Assembly (NCBI GenBank): GCA_903901425.1
Contig: CAIURC010000033.1
Span: 16,331 to 80,330 of the forward strand
Source of the DNA: an uncultured Spartobacteria bacterium
Lineage (GTDB): Bacteria; Verrucomicrobiota; Verrucomicrobiia; Chthoniobacterales; Chthoniobacteraceae
Length of the DNA stretch: 64,000 nt
Direction of reading: 5' to 3'
Of this stretch, positions 1 through 8,220 are shown one piece after another (position 1 is the stretch's first letter; every line of letters begins with the position of its first letter). A model generated the notes under the pieces. It saw only the letters and a program-made list of their open reading frames with translations. It had not been told where the DNA came from and searched no databases. Both the position numbers and the translations under genes were made by a program.

Positions 1-95
1 CCGCCAGCGATCAGCGATGCCTTGCTGCCCGCGAGAAAACCCTGCACCGCGCCCGCCAGAGTGATTGCCCCGAAGAGATAGAAATAGATCTGCAT
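1..95 (-). CDS. TMEM14/UPF0136-like small membrane protein (N-terminal part only)
   Basis: The first 31 codons of a minus-strand gene run off the left edge of the window. The start ATG at 95 is preceded by a GGGAG ribosome binding site. The visible peptide begins MQIYFYLFGAITLAGAVQGF and continues with a Gly/Ala-rich stretch (around LAGSKASLIAGG). This resembles the first transmembrane helix and loop of small TMEM14 (UPF0136) membrane proteins, whose function in bacteria is unknown. The family call rests on a short fragment and is moderate. Confidence 0.55.
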   Translation of the reverse strand, partial: MQIYFYLFGAITLAGAVQGFLAGSKASLIAG

Positions 96-178
96 CCCGC
101 TCCCTTAAGACGCGCCGTGCCGGTTGTCGAGGCGGCACCCCTGATTTCTCAGCCACCTGGCTTCACCCACCCGCCGGT

Positions 179-967
179 TCAAGGCCGTTTTTGCTTGGGA
201 AAAAACGGGCGGACGATGGCCATTGGCAACGCCCCTGCGAGTCCCATCACCGTCCGCACCAGAAGACCCGGTGTCCGGCGTGCCCCCCCCTGTTCCATTG
301 CAGCGATCCCTTCCCGCGCCACCTGCTCCACATCGACCTTGAAAAAACCAGGCCCCTTGAGCAACTCCGGGCCATCGCCGCGCCTCGCAACGGCGCGGAA
401 ACCGGTGTCCACAGGGCCGGGACAGAGGGTCAGCACATTCACTCCGGCACCCCGCAGTTCCGCGCGGAGCGCCTCGCTGAAGCTGGTCACAAACGCCTTG
501 GTCGCCGCGTAAACTGCCATGCCGGGAACTGGCAGGTCCCCGGCGATGGAACTCACATTCAGAACGGTTCCGCGTTTTTCTCGGAGCATCCCGGGCAGCA
601 GTTCCCGGGTGAGCCAAACCATTGCCCCGATGTTCACCGCGAGCATCGCCTCAATGCGCTCCCTGTCACTCTCCTCAAACACCCCGTGGTCTCCAAGGCC
701 CGCGTTGTTCACCAGAACCGTCACCTTTTCCCCGCGGACCGCCTCCAGAAGCGCACGGAGCGACTCGTCCGCGGCAAGGTCCGCCTCAAAACAGTCCACG
801 ACGAGGCCGGGCCGGCGCAGTTCCGCCGCCAACTCTTCCAGCAGCAAACGCCGCCGGGCCACCAAAATCAGACGGCCGACCCGGGGTCCCAGTTGGCGCG
901 CCAGTTCCCGGCCCAGACCCGAAGAGGCCCCGGTAATAAGCACGGTGTCCTGAACACTCAACCGCAT
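179..967 (-). CDS. Short-chain dehydrogenase/reductase (SDR family)
   Basis: This 262-residue protein has the size and layout of a classical NAD(P)H-dependent SDR. The dinucleotide-binding motif TGASSGLG lies near residue 12, followed by the structural NNAG motif around residue 87. The catalytic Ser sits in NVSSIAG (about residue 140), and the Tyr/Lys pair in YAATK lies about 15 residues later. A PGPV motif follows, also typical of the fold. The C terminus (around LAGALPMAIVRPFF) is hydrophobic and could contact membrane or a lipid substrate, as in SDRs close to DltE/YqjQ. The substrate cannot be read from sequence. The gene runs in the same direction as the upstream cysI, about 70 bp away, so it may be cotranscribed. 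Confidence 0.85.
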   Translation of the reverse strand: MRLSVQDTVLITGASSGLGRELARQLGPRVGRLILVARRRLLLEELAAELRRPGLVVDCFEADLAADESLRALLEAVRGEKVTVLVNNAGLGDHGVFEESDRERIEAMLAVNIGAMVWLTRELLPGMLREKRGTVLNVSSIAGDLPVPGMAVYAATKAFVTSFSEALRAELRGAGVNVLTLCPGPVDTGFRAVARRGDGPELLKGPGFFKVDVEQVAREGIAAMEQGGARRTPGLLVRTVMGLAGALPMAIVRPFFPKQKRP

Positions 968-1038
968 TTCAGGATAGTTCCGGGTTCACAACCTCCGCCT
1001 TAGGACTCCGCGGCACATTCACCGCCGCCCGATACCGC

Positions 1039-2751
1039 TTATTTGGCAACTGTTCCGACGCTGTGGAAAGTGGCGTCTGCAGGCAAAACCGCCCGGTGAC
1101 AGAAGTCGCCGAAAGTTTCGCCGGCATTCCGCTCCGCAGCATACCGCTGGATGACGGGCGTGAGCATCTCCACGGCCCCGTCGATGCTGACGCTGGGAGC
1201 CATGAGCCGGTTCAAACGGGTGCCGTTGTAGGCGGCTCCGACGTAGAGCGCGTATTTGTTTGGGGCGCGCCCGACCAAACCAATCTCGGAAAGGTACGGC
1301 CGTGCACACCCGTTCGGGCAGCCCGTGATGCGGATGCTGATGGCATCGTCCCGGAGACCGGCGCCGGAGAGAACCCCCTCCAGTTTGCCCACCAGATCGG
1401 GCAGTGCCCGCTCGCTTTCGGCGAGTGCCAAGCCGCAGGTCGGAAGCGCCACGCAGGACAGCGCGTTCTTCCGGAGACCGCTCCGATCGTTTTCACCGGC
1501 CAATCCGTGCTTGGCCAAGATCCCGTCGATGACTGGCTTCTGTGCCGCGGTGACTCCGGAAATGGTGAGGTTCTGGGACGGCGTGAGCCGGAAATCGCCG
1601 GTGTGCACCTCAGCAATCTCGCGCAACGCGGTTTTCATGGGCCACCCGTCGATGTCCTTGATCCGGCCGCTGAGGATGTGCAGCCCGTAGAACCAAGTGC
1701 CATCGGCGCATTCCTGCCAGCCGAGCGGATCCTCGATGGTGGTAAAGTTGTAGGCGCGCGCGGGTTCAAACGTGACTCCGGAGCGTTTCTCAACCTCGGA
1801 CCGGAACCAGTCGATGCCGCGGTCTTCGATGGTGTATTTCAGGCGGGCATGTTTGCGGTTGGTCCGGTCACCGAAATCGCGCTGGGTGGTGAGGACGGCT
1901 TCGCCGACAGCGTTGACCTTGTCTGGTGCGATGAACCCGAGGACGTCCGCGAGGCGCGGATACGTCTCGGCGTTGCCATGGCTCATTCCGAGCCCGCCGC
2001 CAACAGTCACGTTGTAGCCTACGAGCTGGCCGTTTTCGACAATCGCGATGTAACCGAGGTCCTGCGAAAAGATGTCCACGTCGTTGGACGGCGGCAGCGC
2101 GAACCCGGTTTTGAATTTCCGGGGCAGATAGGTGTCGCCGTACATCGGCTCCCGTTCCGGCTCACCACCAGCCACCAACTCCTCATCCAGCCAGATCTCA
2201 TGGTAGGCGCGGGTCTTGGGCAGCGCGAATTCGCTCCAGCCCCGGGCGTCCTCGTACACCCTCTGGAGCACCTCGCTCCGCTCCGGATTGGGCGGCGCCA
2301 TCACGTTGCGGTTCACGTCGCCGCAGGCCGCGATCGAGTCCAGCAGGACCTTGTGCATGCCCTGAATGAGCGACTTGGTGTTCCGCTTGAGGATCCCGTG
2401 AAACTGAAAGGTCTGCCGGGTGGTCAGCCGGAGCGCCGGGGAGGCCATTTCGTCAGCAAGTTTGTCCAGCACCAACCACTGGGTCGGGGTGGCGCGTCCC
2501 CCGGGGAGCCGGACCCGGAGCATGAAGGCAAACGCCTTTTCTTTGCCGGCCTGGTTCAGGACTTTGCGCTGGTCACGGTCGTCCTGCATGTACAGCCCGT
2601 GGAACTTCGCCAGCTGGTTGCTTTCATCGGAAATATTGCCGGTGGTCGTATCCGACACGTCTTTGGCCAGTTCGCCGCGCAGATGTTTCGACGCCAGTTT
2701 GATCCCCTCATTGGCCACCAACGGCTTCGTCTTTTCAGTTTCTTGGCTCAT
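1039..2751 (-). CDS. cysI: Assimilatory sulfite reductase, siroheme/4Fe-4S hemoprotein (CysI type)
   Basis: This 570-residue protein matches the length of the sulfite reductase hemoprotein, which reduces sulfite to sulfide by six electrons in cysteine synthesis. The cofactor cysteines are present: C433-x5-C439 (in SCVALPTCG) and C478-x3-C482 (in GCPNGC). These bind the 4Fe-4S cluster coupled to siroheme. N-terminal ferredoxin-like half-repeats such as RLTTRQTFQFHG are also typical. No flavoprotein subunit (CysJ) lies nearby, so the electron donor is encoded elsewhere or is ferredoxin. The start ATG at 2751 has a weak upstream GAGAAAA purine run. A ferredoxin-dependent nitrite/sulfite reductase is the main alternative. 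Confidence 0.93.
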   Translation of the reverse strand: MSQETEKTKPLVANEGIKLASKHLRGELAKDVSDTTTGNISDESNQLAKFHGLYMQDDRDQRKVLNQAGKEKAFAFMLRVRLPGGRATPTQWLVLDKLADEMASPALRLTTRQTFQFHGILKRNTKSLIQGMHKVLLDSIAACGDVNRNVMAPPNPERSEVLQRVYEDARGWSEFALPKTRAYHEIWLDEELVAGGEPEREPMYGDTYLPRKFKTGFALPPSNDVDIFSQDLGYIAIVENGQLVGYNVTVGGGLGMSHGNAETYPRLADVLGFIAPDKVNAVGEAVLTTQRDFGDRTNRKHARLKYTIEDRGIDWFRSEVEKRSGVTFEPARAYNFTTIEDPLGWQECADGTWFYGLHILSGRIKDIDGWPMKTALREIAEVHTGDFRLTPSQNLTISGVTAAQKPVIDGILAKHGLAGENDRSGLRKNALSCVALPTCGLALAESERALPDLVGKLEGVLSGAGLRDDAISIRITGCPNGCARPYLSEIGLVGRAPNKYALYVGAAYNGTRLNRLMAPSVSIDGAVEMLTPVIQRYAAERNAGETFGDFCHRAVLPADATFHSVGTVAK

Positions 2752-2861
2752 ACGTTTTCTCGTGTTTGTCGCAACTCAGCTTCCCGGACTCTTCATCAGC
2801 CGGGGCGGTTTCTCTATCCTAACCCGGCCCCGAAGTCATTGAAGAGTTTCTTCATGACACA

Positions 2862-2895
2862 AAAAAGCGCACCCGGTCGCCCGGATGCGCTTTTT
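2862..2895 (-). terminator. Rho-independent terminator of gnd
   Basis: An inverted repeat of about 15 bp with one mismatch (AAAAAGCGCAC/TCCGG arms, short loop) lies just past the gnd stop. On the minus strand it ends in a run of T residues. The A-rich and T-rich outer arms also make it usable in the other direction. Confidence 0.8.
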
Positions 2896-2920
2896 CAAAG
2901 GTTCAGGTTCCTCGGCGGAA

Positions 2921-4342
2921 TCAGTTCAACCAGTCGAAATGGAAGAACTCTCCGGCGGGCCGGTCCACGCGTTCAAACGTGTGGGCGCCGAAGTAATCCC
3001 GCTGCGCCTGCAGGAGGTTGGCCGGCAACCGGGACTGGCGGTAGCTGTCAAAGTACGCGAGCGCCGCGCTGAAGGCCGGCACCGCCACCCCGTGCGCGAT
3101 GGCCGTCTGAACGGCGGTCCGCCAGTTGGCCTGAGTCCGGACCAGGATGTCGCGGAAGAAGGGATCCAGAATGAGGTTCTTGAGCCCCGCATTGCGCCGG
3201 TACGCCTCGGTGATCCGGTTCAGGAACCCGGCCCGGATGATGCACCCGCCGCGCCAGATGCTGGCGATGTCGCCGAAGTTCAGTTCCCAGCCGTACTGCT
3301 TGGCGGCCGCACCGAGCTGCACAAATCCCTGCGCGTAGCTGATGATCTTGCTGGCGTACAGGGCGTCCCGGACCGCTTCAATGAACTGCTTGCGGTCCCC
3401 GGTGAATGCCGGAGCTGCTGGCAGCGGGAACTCGGGGCTGGCGGCCACGCGCTCGTCTTTCAAGGAGGAGAGAATCCGGGCCTCCACGGCACTGCCGATC
3501 ACGCTGAGCGGGACGCCCATTTCCACGGCGTGTCCGACGGTCCATTTACCGGTCCCTTTCTGGCCGGCCTTGTCCAGAATCACATCCACGACGGGCTGGC
3601 CAGTGGCTGCGTCTTTTTTGCCGAAAATGTTCGCCGTGATTTCGATCAGGAACGAGTTCAGGTCGCCCCGGTTCCATTCCCCGAAGATTGAAGCAAACTC
3701 CTCCGCAGACGGATTGAGCGTCGACTTCAGGATGGCGTAGGCCTCGCAGATGAGCTGCATGTCGCCGTACTCGATCCCGTTGTGGACCATCTTCACGTAG
3801 TGCCCGGCACCGTCCGGCCCCATGTGCCGGCAGCAGGGTTCGCCCTCGGCCACCGCCGCGATGCGGGTGTAGATCGGGGCAATCGATTCCCAGCCTTCCT
3901 TGGAACCGCCCGGCATGATCGACGGCCCCTTGAGTGCGCCTTCTTCACCGCCCGAGACGCCCACGCCAAAGAAATGCAGGCCCTTCTCCTTCAAATACTT
4001 CTCCCGGCGCTGGGTGTCGGTCCAGAGGGAGTTGCCTCCGTCAATGATCACGTCGCCCGGCTCCAGAAGCGGGATGAGCTGTTCAATCACGGCATCCACC
4101 GGGGCCCCAGCCTTCACCATGATCTGCGCCCGGCGCGGCCGCTTCAGCGCCCCGACGAACTCCTCGAGCGTCTTAGCTGCCACAAAGTTTTTGCCCTTGC
4201 CGCGTCCCTCCGCGAACTTCTCCGTGACGGAAGTGGTGCGGTTGTACACTGCGACATGGAACCCCTTGCTTTCCATGTTCAAAACGAGGTTCTCGCCCAT
4301 CACGGCGAGTCCAATCAGGCCAATGTCACAGGTTGCGTTCAT
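2921..4342 (-). CDS. gnd: 6-phosphogluconate dehydrogenase, decarboxylating
   Basis: This 473-residue protein has the full length of the long-form enzyme that oxidatively decarboxylates 6-phosphogluconate to ribulose 5-phosphate, making NADPH in the pentose phosphate pathway. The N-terminal Rossmann motif GLAVMGEN is at about residue 10, followed by IIDGGNS. The substrate-binding signature GVGVSGGEEGA is in the middle, with the catalytic Lys in HYVKMVHNGIEYGDMQ. The C-terminal helical domain has KGTGKWT and a final segment ending in a substrate-contacting region. The gene is monocistronic: a terminator lies directly downstream, and pgsA is divergent about 140 bp upstream. Confidence 0.96.
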   Translation of the reverse strand: MNATCDIGLIGLAVMGENLVLNMESKGFHVAVYNRTTSVTEKFAEGRGKGKNFVAAKTLEEFVGALKRPRRAQIMVKAGAPVDAVIEQLIPLLEPGDVIIDGGNSLWTDTQRREKYLKEKGLHFFGVGVSGGEEGALKGPSIMPGGSKEGWESIAPIYTRIAAVAEGEPCCRHMGPDGAGHYVKMVHNGIEYGDMQLICEAYAILKSTLNPSAEEFASIFGEWNRGDLNSFLIEITANIFGKKDAATGQPVVDVILDKAGQKGTGKWTVGHAVEMGVPLSVIGSAVEARILSSLKDERVAASPEFPLPAAPAFTGDRKQFIEAVRDALYASKIISYAQGFVQLGAAAKQYGWELNFGDIASIWRGGCIIRAGFLNRITEAYRRNAGLKNLILDPFFRDILVRTQANWRTAVQTAIAHGVAVPAFSAALAYFDSYRQSRLPANLLQAQRDYFGAHTFERVDRPAGEFFHFDWLN

Positions 4343-4483
4343 GCAGAGGTGGTTTTCGAATTTTTAGGTTTGAGAGAGTTGCAAGGCTATCGGCAAACTG
4401 CCCCCCATGGCAAACGGGATTTCCGCCCCACTCCGCACACCGGTTCCCGAAGGAACCCGGTCCGCCATGCCCTTCCGCCGTCC

Positions 4484-5071
4484 ATGAACCTGCCCAACCA
4501 ACTCACCGTCGGCAGGATGATCCTCTCCTTCCTCTTCGTCTGGGCTCTTTCCTCAGGCTCAAAGTTTGGGAACTGCGCCGCATTGGGCCTTTTTGTGGCG
4601 GCAAGCGTCACCGATTACCTCGACGGCGCAATTGCCCGGAAACGGAATCTGGTCACCGATTTTGGCAAACTCATGGATCCGCTGGCGGACAAGGTGATGA
4701 TGGCAGCGGCCCTGATCATGCTGGTGCCCAAGGGCGCGCTCCCCGCCTGGGCGGCGATCCTGATCATCAGCCGCGAATTTCTGATCACGGGATTGCGGTC
4801 GCTGGCTGCCAGCAAGGGAGTGGTGCTCCAGGCAGATAACTTGGGCAAACACAAAACGGCATGGCAGATCGCCATGGTCTTGTACTTTCTGATCCTCCTG
4901 GCCCTGCAAGAATGCGAGGCCGTAGGCTGGGTGAACACCGCCAGGTTCCACTCCGTCGCATGGCAGACGGTGGGCCCCTTTCTCACGGCAGCGGTTCTCC
5001 TCATCACCCTCTACTCGGGTCTGGGCTATGTCCGACGGAACTGGCGTCTGATCCTGAGCCATCAGCTCTAA
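4484..5071 (+). CDS. pgsA: CDP-diacylglycerol-glycerol-3-phosphate 3-phosphatidyltransferase
   Basis: This 195-residue integral membrane enzyme makes phosphatidylglycerol phosphate from CDP-diacylglycerol and glycerol 3-phosphate. The CDP-alcohol phosphatidyltransferase signature is complete: DYLDG, then AR, then G and two Asp in DFGKLMDPLAD. The frame stays open far upstream, opposite gnd. ATG 4484 is chosen because it gives the family's normal N terminus (NQLTVGRM, the standard first amphipathic segment). Several hydrophobic helices follow, for example in MAAALIMLV and TAAVLLITLYSGL. No strong ribosome binding site is visible. Confidence 0.93.
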   Translation: MNLPNQLTVGRMILSFLFVWALSSGSKFGNCAALGLFVAASVTDYLDGAIARKRNLVTDFGKLMDPLADKVMMAAALIMLVPKGALPAWAAILIISREFLITGLRSLAASKGVVLQADNLGKHKTAWQIAMVLYFLILLALQECEAVGWVNTARFHSVAWQTVGPFLTAAVLLITLYSGLGYVRRNWRLILSHQL

Positions 5072-5294
5072 AACCCGCCATTTCGGGTCCGAGCGGGCTC
5101 CACGGGTGCACCGATTGAAAGCGACTGGCCGAAGGCACGGGCAGGTGCCGCTTTTTGGACAATCTCGCGATCCGCGGCGTCCAGGGAAATTTCGATGTCT
5201 CCGGACCGAGCGATTGAGCCGCGCGACAACACCTTGGGAAGGCTCCTTCATGCCAACGAAGAGCTCTGCGGCCCACCCCAGAACCTGATTCTTG

Positions 5295-5326
5295 TAAAAA
5301 TGTGAAAATGTGGTACACAGACACCT
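5295..5326 (+). promoter_or_regulatory. AT-rich promoter/operator region of vapBC
   Basis: This short AT-rich stretch lies directly before the GTG start of the antitoxin in an otherwise GC-rich context. It carries a TTGTAA -35-like hexamer and the imperfect palindrome TGTGGTACACA (5309-5319). Toxin-antitoxin operons of this class are usually autoregulated through such palindromes. The assignment is by position and pattern only. Confidence 0.35.
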
Positions 5327-5575
5327 GTGAGAAACATCACGCTCGCGCTGGATGAGGACACCTACCGCATGGCGCGCATTGCTGCCGCCCGGCGGGATAC
5401 TTCCGTTTCCTCCCTAGTCAAACAATACCTTCAGACCCTTGCGGCAACGGAAGCAGCGCCTGAAAAAACTTCCCACGAGTTGGAAACTCTGTTGGGCGAA
5501 ATTGCCAGTCGTCACCCGAACTTCGCCTGCCGTGAAAACCTGTCCCGAGAGGCCCTTTATGAAGGTCGCGGCTGA
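5327..5575 (+). CDS. vapB: VapB-like ribbon-helix-helix antitoxin
   Basis: This 82-residue protein begins with GTG. The N-terminal half (NITLALDEDTYRMARIAAARR, then SVSSLVKQYL) has the beta strand plus two helices of a ribbon-helix-helix DNA-binding domain. The C-terminal half is charged, and in this family it wraps around the toxin. The stop codon directly abuts the ATG of the PIN toxin, which is the normal vapBC gene order and coupling. It should neutralise the toxin and repress its own promoter. Confidence 0.8.
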   Translation: MRNITLALDEDTYRMARIAAARRDTSVSSLVKQYLQTLAATEAAPEKTSHELETLLGEIASRHPNFACRENLSREALYEGRG

Positions 5576-6001
5576 ATGACCTTTGTCGATACGAACGTCC
5601 TCCTCTACGCGATTTCCACCCACGCGGAGGAGGCGGGAAAAAGTCAAAAGGCCAAACGGATCCTGAGCGCCCCAAACCTCACGCTCTCGGTCCAAGTGCT
5701 TCAGGAGTTCTACGTCCAAGCCACACGCCCCACCCGCACTGACCCACTCTCACACCAAGAGGCCACCGCACTGATCCAATACTGGCTTCGCCACCGTATT
5801 GTCCCGCTCACCGTGCAGGTGATGCAACACGCCCTCGACATCAAAAAACGCTACCAGACGTCCTATTGGGATGCCGCCATTCTTGCAGCCGCCGCGTCTG
5901 CGGGGTGCACCACACTCCTTTCCGAGGACCTCAATGATGAACAAAACTACGACTTTGTCCGCGTGATCAACCCGTTTTTGGGGCAAGCTCCCACAGCGTG
6001 A
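5576..6001 (+). CDS. vapC: VapC-like PIN-domain ribonuclease toxin
   Basis: This 141-residue PIN-domain protein follows the antitoxin with no gap. The acidic metal-binding residues are in place: Asp in FVDTNVLLYA (residue 5), Glu in QEFYV (mid-protein), Asp in YWDAAILAAA, and Asp in LLSEDLND. VapC toxins are Mg-dependent endoribonucleases that usually cut tRNA or rRNA. The domain looks complete, so the module is probably active. The RNA target is unknown. Confidence 0.85.
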   Translation: MTFVDTNVLLYAISTHAEEAGKSQKAKRILSAPNLTLSVQVLQEFYVQATRPTRTDPLSHQEATALIQYWLRHRIVPLTVQVMQHALDIKKRYQTSYWDAAILAAAASAGCTTLLSEDLNDEQNYDFVRVINPFLGQAPTA

Positions 6002-6280
6002 CCGTCGAATCCCCTCGGAGGTGGTGAGCGATTTACCTTTCCGCCATTGTAGGGCGAGGTGTGTTTGAGCCCAACTCCGAAGCGTCTGCGATTCGGCCTC
6101 AGCTGCGCATCTCAGGAGTGGTCAGGAAAGCAACCCACGCTCCAGAGAAACAAGCCACCTTGCTATGGTTTCGGTCAGAGGAAAATGAGCTTCCTTCCGT
6201 GCTGGAGAATCCACCCCCGGGAAGACACACTCTGGAAGTCCGGCTCAGCCTTCCAGCCCCTCACAGCGCCCCCAACCCTC

Positions 6281-6463
6281 ATGTATCTCCAAGAAGCATT
6301 CATCGATTGTCCATGGTGCGGCGAGTGTTACCCCACCCAGATTGACACATCCCAAGGCGACCACGAACTCATTGAAGACTGCACCGTCTGCTGCCGCCCC
6401 ATCTCGGTTCTGGTCGAATGCTCCCCGGGCGACCTGCATTCCGTCCAGTCCCAGAGACCCTAG
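6281..6463 (+). CDS. CPXCG-motif cysteine-rich small protein
   Basis: This 60-residue protein is encoded from ATG 6281. It contains two Cys pairs, CPWCGE near the N terminus and CTVCC about 30 residues later, a zinc-ribbon-like arrangement. Small conserved proteins with CPXCG motifs are known in Proteobacteria and PVC bacteria but have no assigned role. The acidic stretch between the pairs (SQGDHELIED) is typical. Its last bases overlap the remnant toxin gene on the other strand. Confidence 0.7.
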   Translation: MYLQEAFIDCPWCGECYPTQIDTSQGDHELIEDCTVCCRPISVLVECSPGDLHSVQSQRP

Positions 6464-6582
6464 ACGCCCTGCTCGCCAGCTCTGCGCTCGCTCAATCCCG
6501 CCATAAACTGATCGGCACGCGCAGAGTTGAACTGAGTCCGACAGAGCCTACAAAGGAATGGAGTGTCGGGAAAACTGCTCAT
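6460..6582 (-). pseudogene. Truncated PIN-domain toxin remnant
   Basis: Only 40 codons remain, starting at ATG 6582 in a four-base ATGA overlap with the stop of the upstream antitoxin. The peptide reads like the start of a PIN toxin: PDTPFLCRL with the first catalytic Asp, then ARADQFMAGLS. It then departs from the family and stops at a TAG. Sequence beyond the stop does not resume PIN homology, so the rest of the domain has been lost. The remaining acidic residues of the active site are missing, so the product cannot be a working nuclease. Confidence 0.65.
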
Positions 6583-6832
6583 CCTTCCTTCCCCTCAAGT
6601 TCCTCTGACCGGATGGCTGCCACTTCCGCCTCCGTAAAGACCCGCCCGCCCCAAATCGCCCGCCGCCGTGCGGCAAAGTCTGGCTTCGTCGCTGCGGAGG
6701 CGGCTGCGTCAGCACGCCATGCGCTCAGAATCCCAATCGGTCGGCCGCGTTTTTCAATGCGGATTTGTTCTCCCCCCAAAAGCAATGCCTCAAGCCTAGA
6801 AAAGGAGTTTTCCACAGGTCCCGCACGGTCAT
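6579..6832 (-). pseudogene. Frameshifted Phd/YefM-family antitoxin
   Basis: Two reading frames together make a normal Phd antitoxin. One starts at ATG 6832 with MTVRDLWK, the standard N terminus. The other continues with SFSRLEALLLGGEQI, then KRGRPIGIL, and a C-terminal PDFAARRRAIWG...VFTEAEV segment that binds the toxin. They are separated by a one-base shift at an A tract of four (6808-6811 on the plus strand). Adding one A would restore the frame. An alternative in-frame ATG at 6851 lets the second frame be read but gives an atypical N terminus. With the truncated toxin next to it, decay is the simplest reading; a sequencing error at the A tract is possible. Confidence 0.6.
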
Positions 6833-7000
6833 TTTCCAAGATGTGACCCATCCACTCTGCTCGGCACGGGCCGGAATGAGACCTGAGTCAGGATCGCCAT
6901 GCCCTCATATCAACCCTGCCCACACCACCACCAAACCGATCTCACACGGTCTTCTGGGACTCCGCTCAAAAAAGCGGTCCCCAAGCAGGCAGCCTTCTTT

Positions 7001-7606
7001 CTACGCGATCCCGCCCTCGGTCCTGGAGGCGCCATGGGGAAAGGCCGGCGCACTGCTCAAAACAGTTGGAAACCGCATCAGGACGCCAAACAGGAGCGTG
7101 AACGCCAGATCGCTCAGGAGCGTGTTCCGGTAAAACCAGAGGGTGGACGGATACCCGGGCAGACCGGTGGTCAGCGCCTGCGCCCATCCGGCGAATGTTT
7201 TGGCGTAACCGGCGTCCAGCAGCCATGAGGCGGTGTTGGTGACAGCATAAAAAATCAGGGATCCAGCGACCGCAGCGCCCATGAGCCGTGGAAATGAATG
7301 GGTCTCGGTTTTGGCAAGCATTCTTCCGAGGAGCGCGACGAGGAGCAGCGCACCATAGCGCGGCACCAACTCCCAGCTGAGGACGGGAACATGGTACACC
7401 CACGTGTTCAGGACTGCGTCGCTGAGCCCCATGGCTGCCAGAGGCATCCAAAAACCGGTGCGCCCCGGCAAAAACCGGGCGCCGCAGAGGGCCAGAGCCC
7501 CCATGGGCGCAAAGTTCAGCCACGCGTTCCCATCTGCACTGCCGTGGAGAGCGAGTGCGACCCGGTAGAAAGCGGCAGCCAAAATGAGCAGGAACGTGAC
7601 GACCAT
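7001..7606 (-). CDS. DUF6580-family multispanning membrane protein
   Basis: This roughly 201-residue, very hydrophobic protein has about five to six membrane helices. Conserved-looking features are NFAPMGALALCGARFL after the first helix, a PLAAMGLSD motif, VTNTASWLL, and a Pro/Gly-rich FYRNTLLSDLAF segment near the end. These match the DUF6580 family of uncharacterised membrane proteins, which resemble energy-coupling (S-component-like) transport proteins. The frame is open back to 7804, but that would overlap the divergent gene starting at 7707. ATG 7606, with a GGAG just upstream, gives the family's usual length. Confidence 0.65.
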   Translation of the reverse strand: MVVTFLLILAAAFYRVALALHGSADGNAWLNFAPMGALALCGARFLPGRTGFWMPLAAMGLSDAVLNTWVYHVPVLSWELVPRYGALLLVALLGRMLAKTETHSFPRLMGAAVAGSLIFYAVTNTASWLLDAGYAKTFAGWAQALTTGLPGYPSTLWFYRNTLLSDLAFTLLFGVLMRFPTVLSSAPAFPHGASRTEGGIA

Positions 7607-7706
7607 GGCTCCGAGTTTGCTTGTGGAAGCTCTCCGCTTCAATCCCCAACTCGCACCCGAGGATTCCGCTTCTGCCTCGAGCCAAAGCCCGCTATAGGAG
7701 GAAGCC

Positions 7707-8114
7707 ATGTCGGAAACCCCTCTCTGGACTGGCTCGTCGTCCCAGTGGAAAAACTTCTGGGCATTCGCCCTGTGCATTCTGGTGATCCCGATTCCGTGGG
7801 CCATCTGGCGTTACCTCAAGGTGCACTGCCGGGTCTACCAACTCACCTCCGAACGGCTGCTGATTACCAGCGGCGTCTTTAACAAGGCCAGCGAATCCCT
7901 CGAACTCTACCGGGTGCGGGATCTCCAGACCCGGCAACCGTTTCTCCTGAGGCTGGCCGGTCTCGAAAACATCCAGCTGATCACCACGGACGCCTCCACC
8001 CCGGAACTGATTCTCGACTGCATGCCGAAATCCGCCGGGATTCCAGACCTGCTCCGCAAACACATTGAAATCTGCCGGGAATCCAAGCGGGTGCGTTCCA
8101 TCGATCTCGAGTAA
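7707..8114 (+). CDS. PH-domain (bPH2/DUF304-type) membrane-associated protein
   Basis: This 135-residue protein starts at ATG 7707 behind a strong GGAGG site. One hydrophobic segment (FWAFALCILVIPIPWAIW) is followed by a domain with YQLTSERLLITSG and LELYRVRDLQ. That pattern is typical of bacterial PH-like domains (YdbS/YdbT, DUF304), which sit at the membrane. No enzymatic residues are evident. It is divergent from the DUF6580 gene. Confidence 0.7.
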   Translation: MSETPLWTGSSSQWKNFWAFALCILVIPIPWAIWRYLKVHCRVYQLTSERLLITSGVFNKASESLELYRVRDLQTRQPFLLRLAGLENIQLITTDASTPELILDCMPKSAGIPDLLRKHIEICRESKRVRSIDLE

Positions 8115-8220
8115 GCTCCCCCCGCCCGCAGTCAGTTAGTAAATGCGGAGGCGCGAGACGGCCCGTACCGTCCCCAATATTCGCTTGCCCGTCCGCACAC
8201 CCCGCGCGAGGGTGCCCCCA

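Noticed and set aside
1063..3072. A 669-codon plus-strand open frame opposite cysI
   Set aside because: It is the complement of a clearly functional GC-rich gene, with no motifs and a composition typical of antisense frames.
3782..4483. Upstream extension of the pgsA frame
   Set aside because: The extra residues lie antisense to gnd, and the enzyme's normal N terminus begins at ATG 4484.
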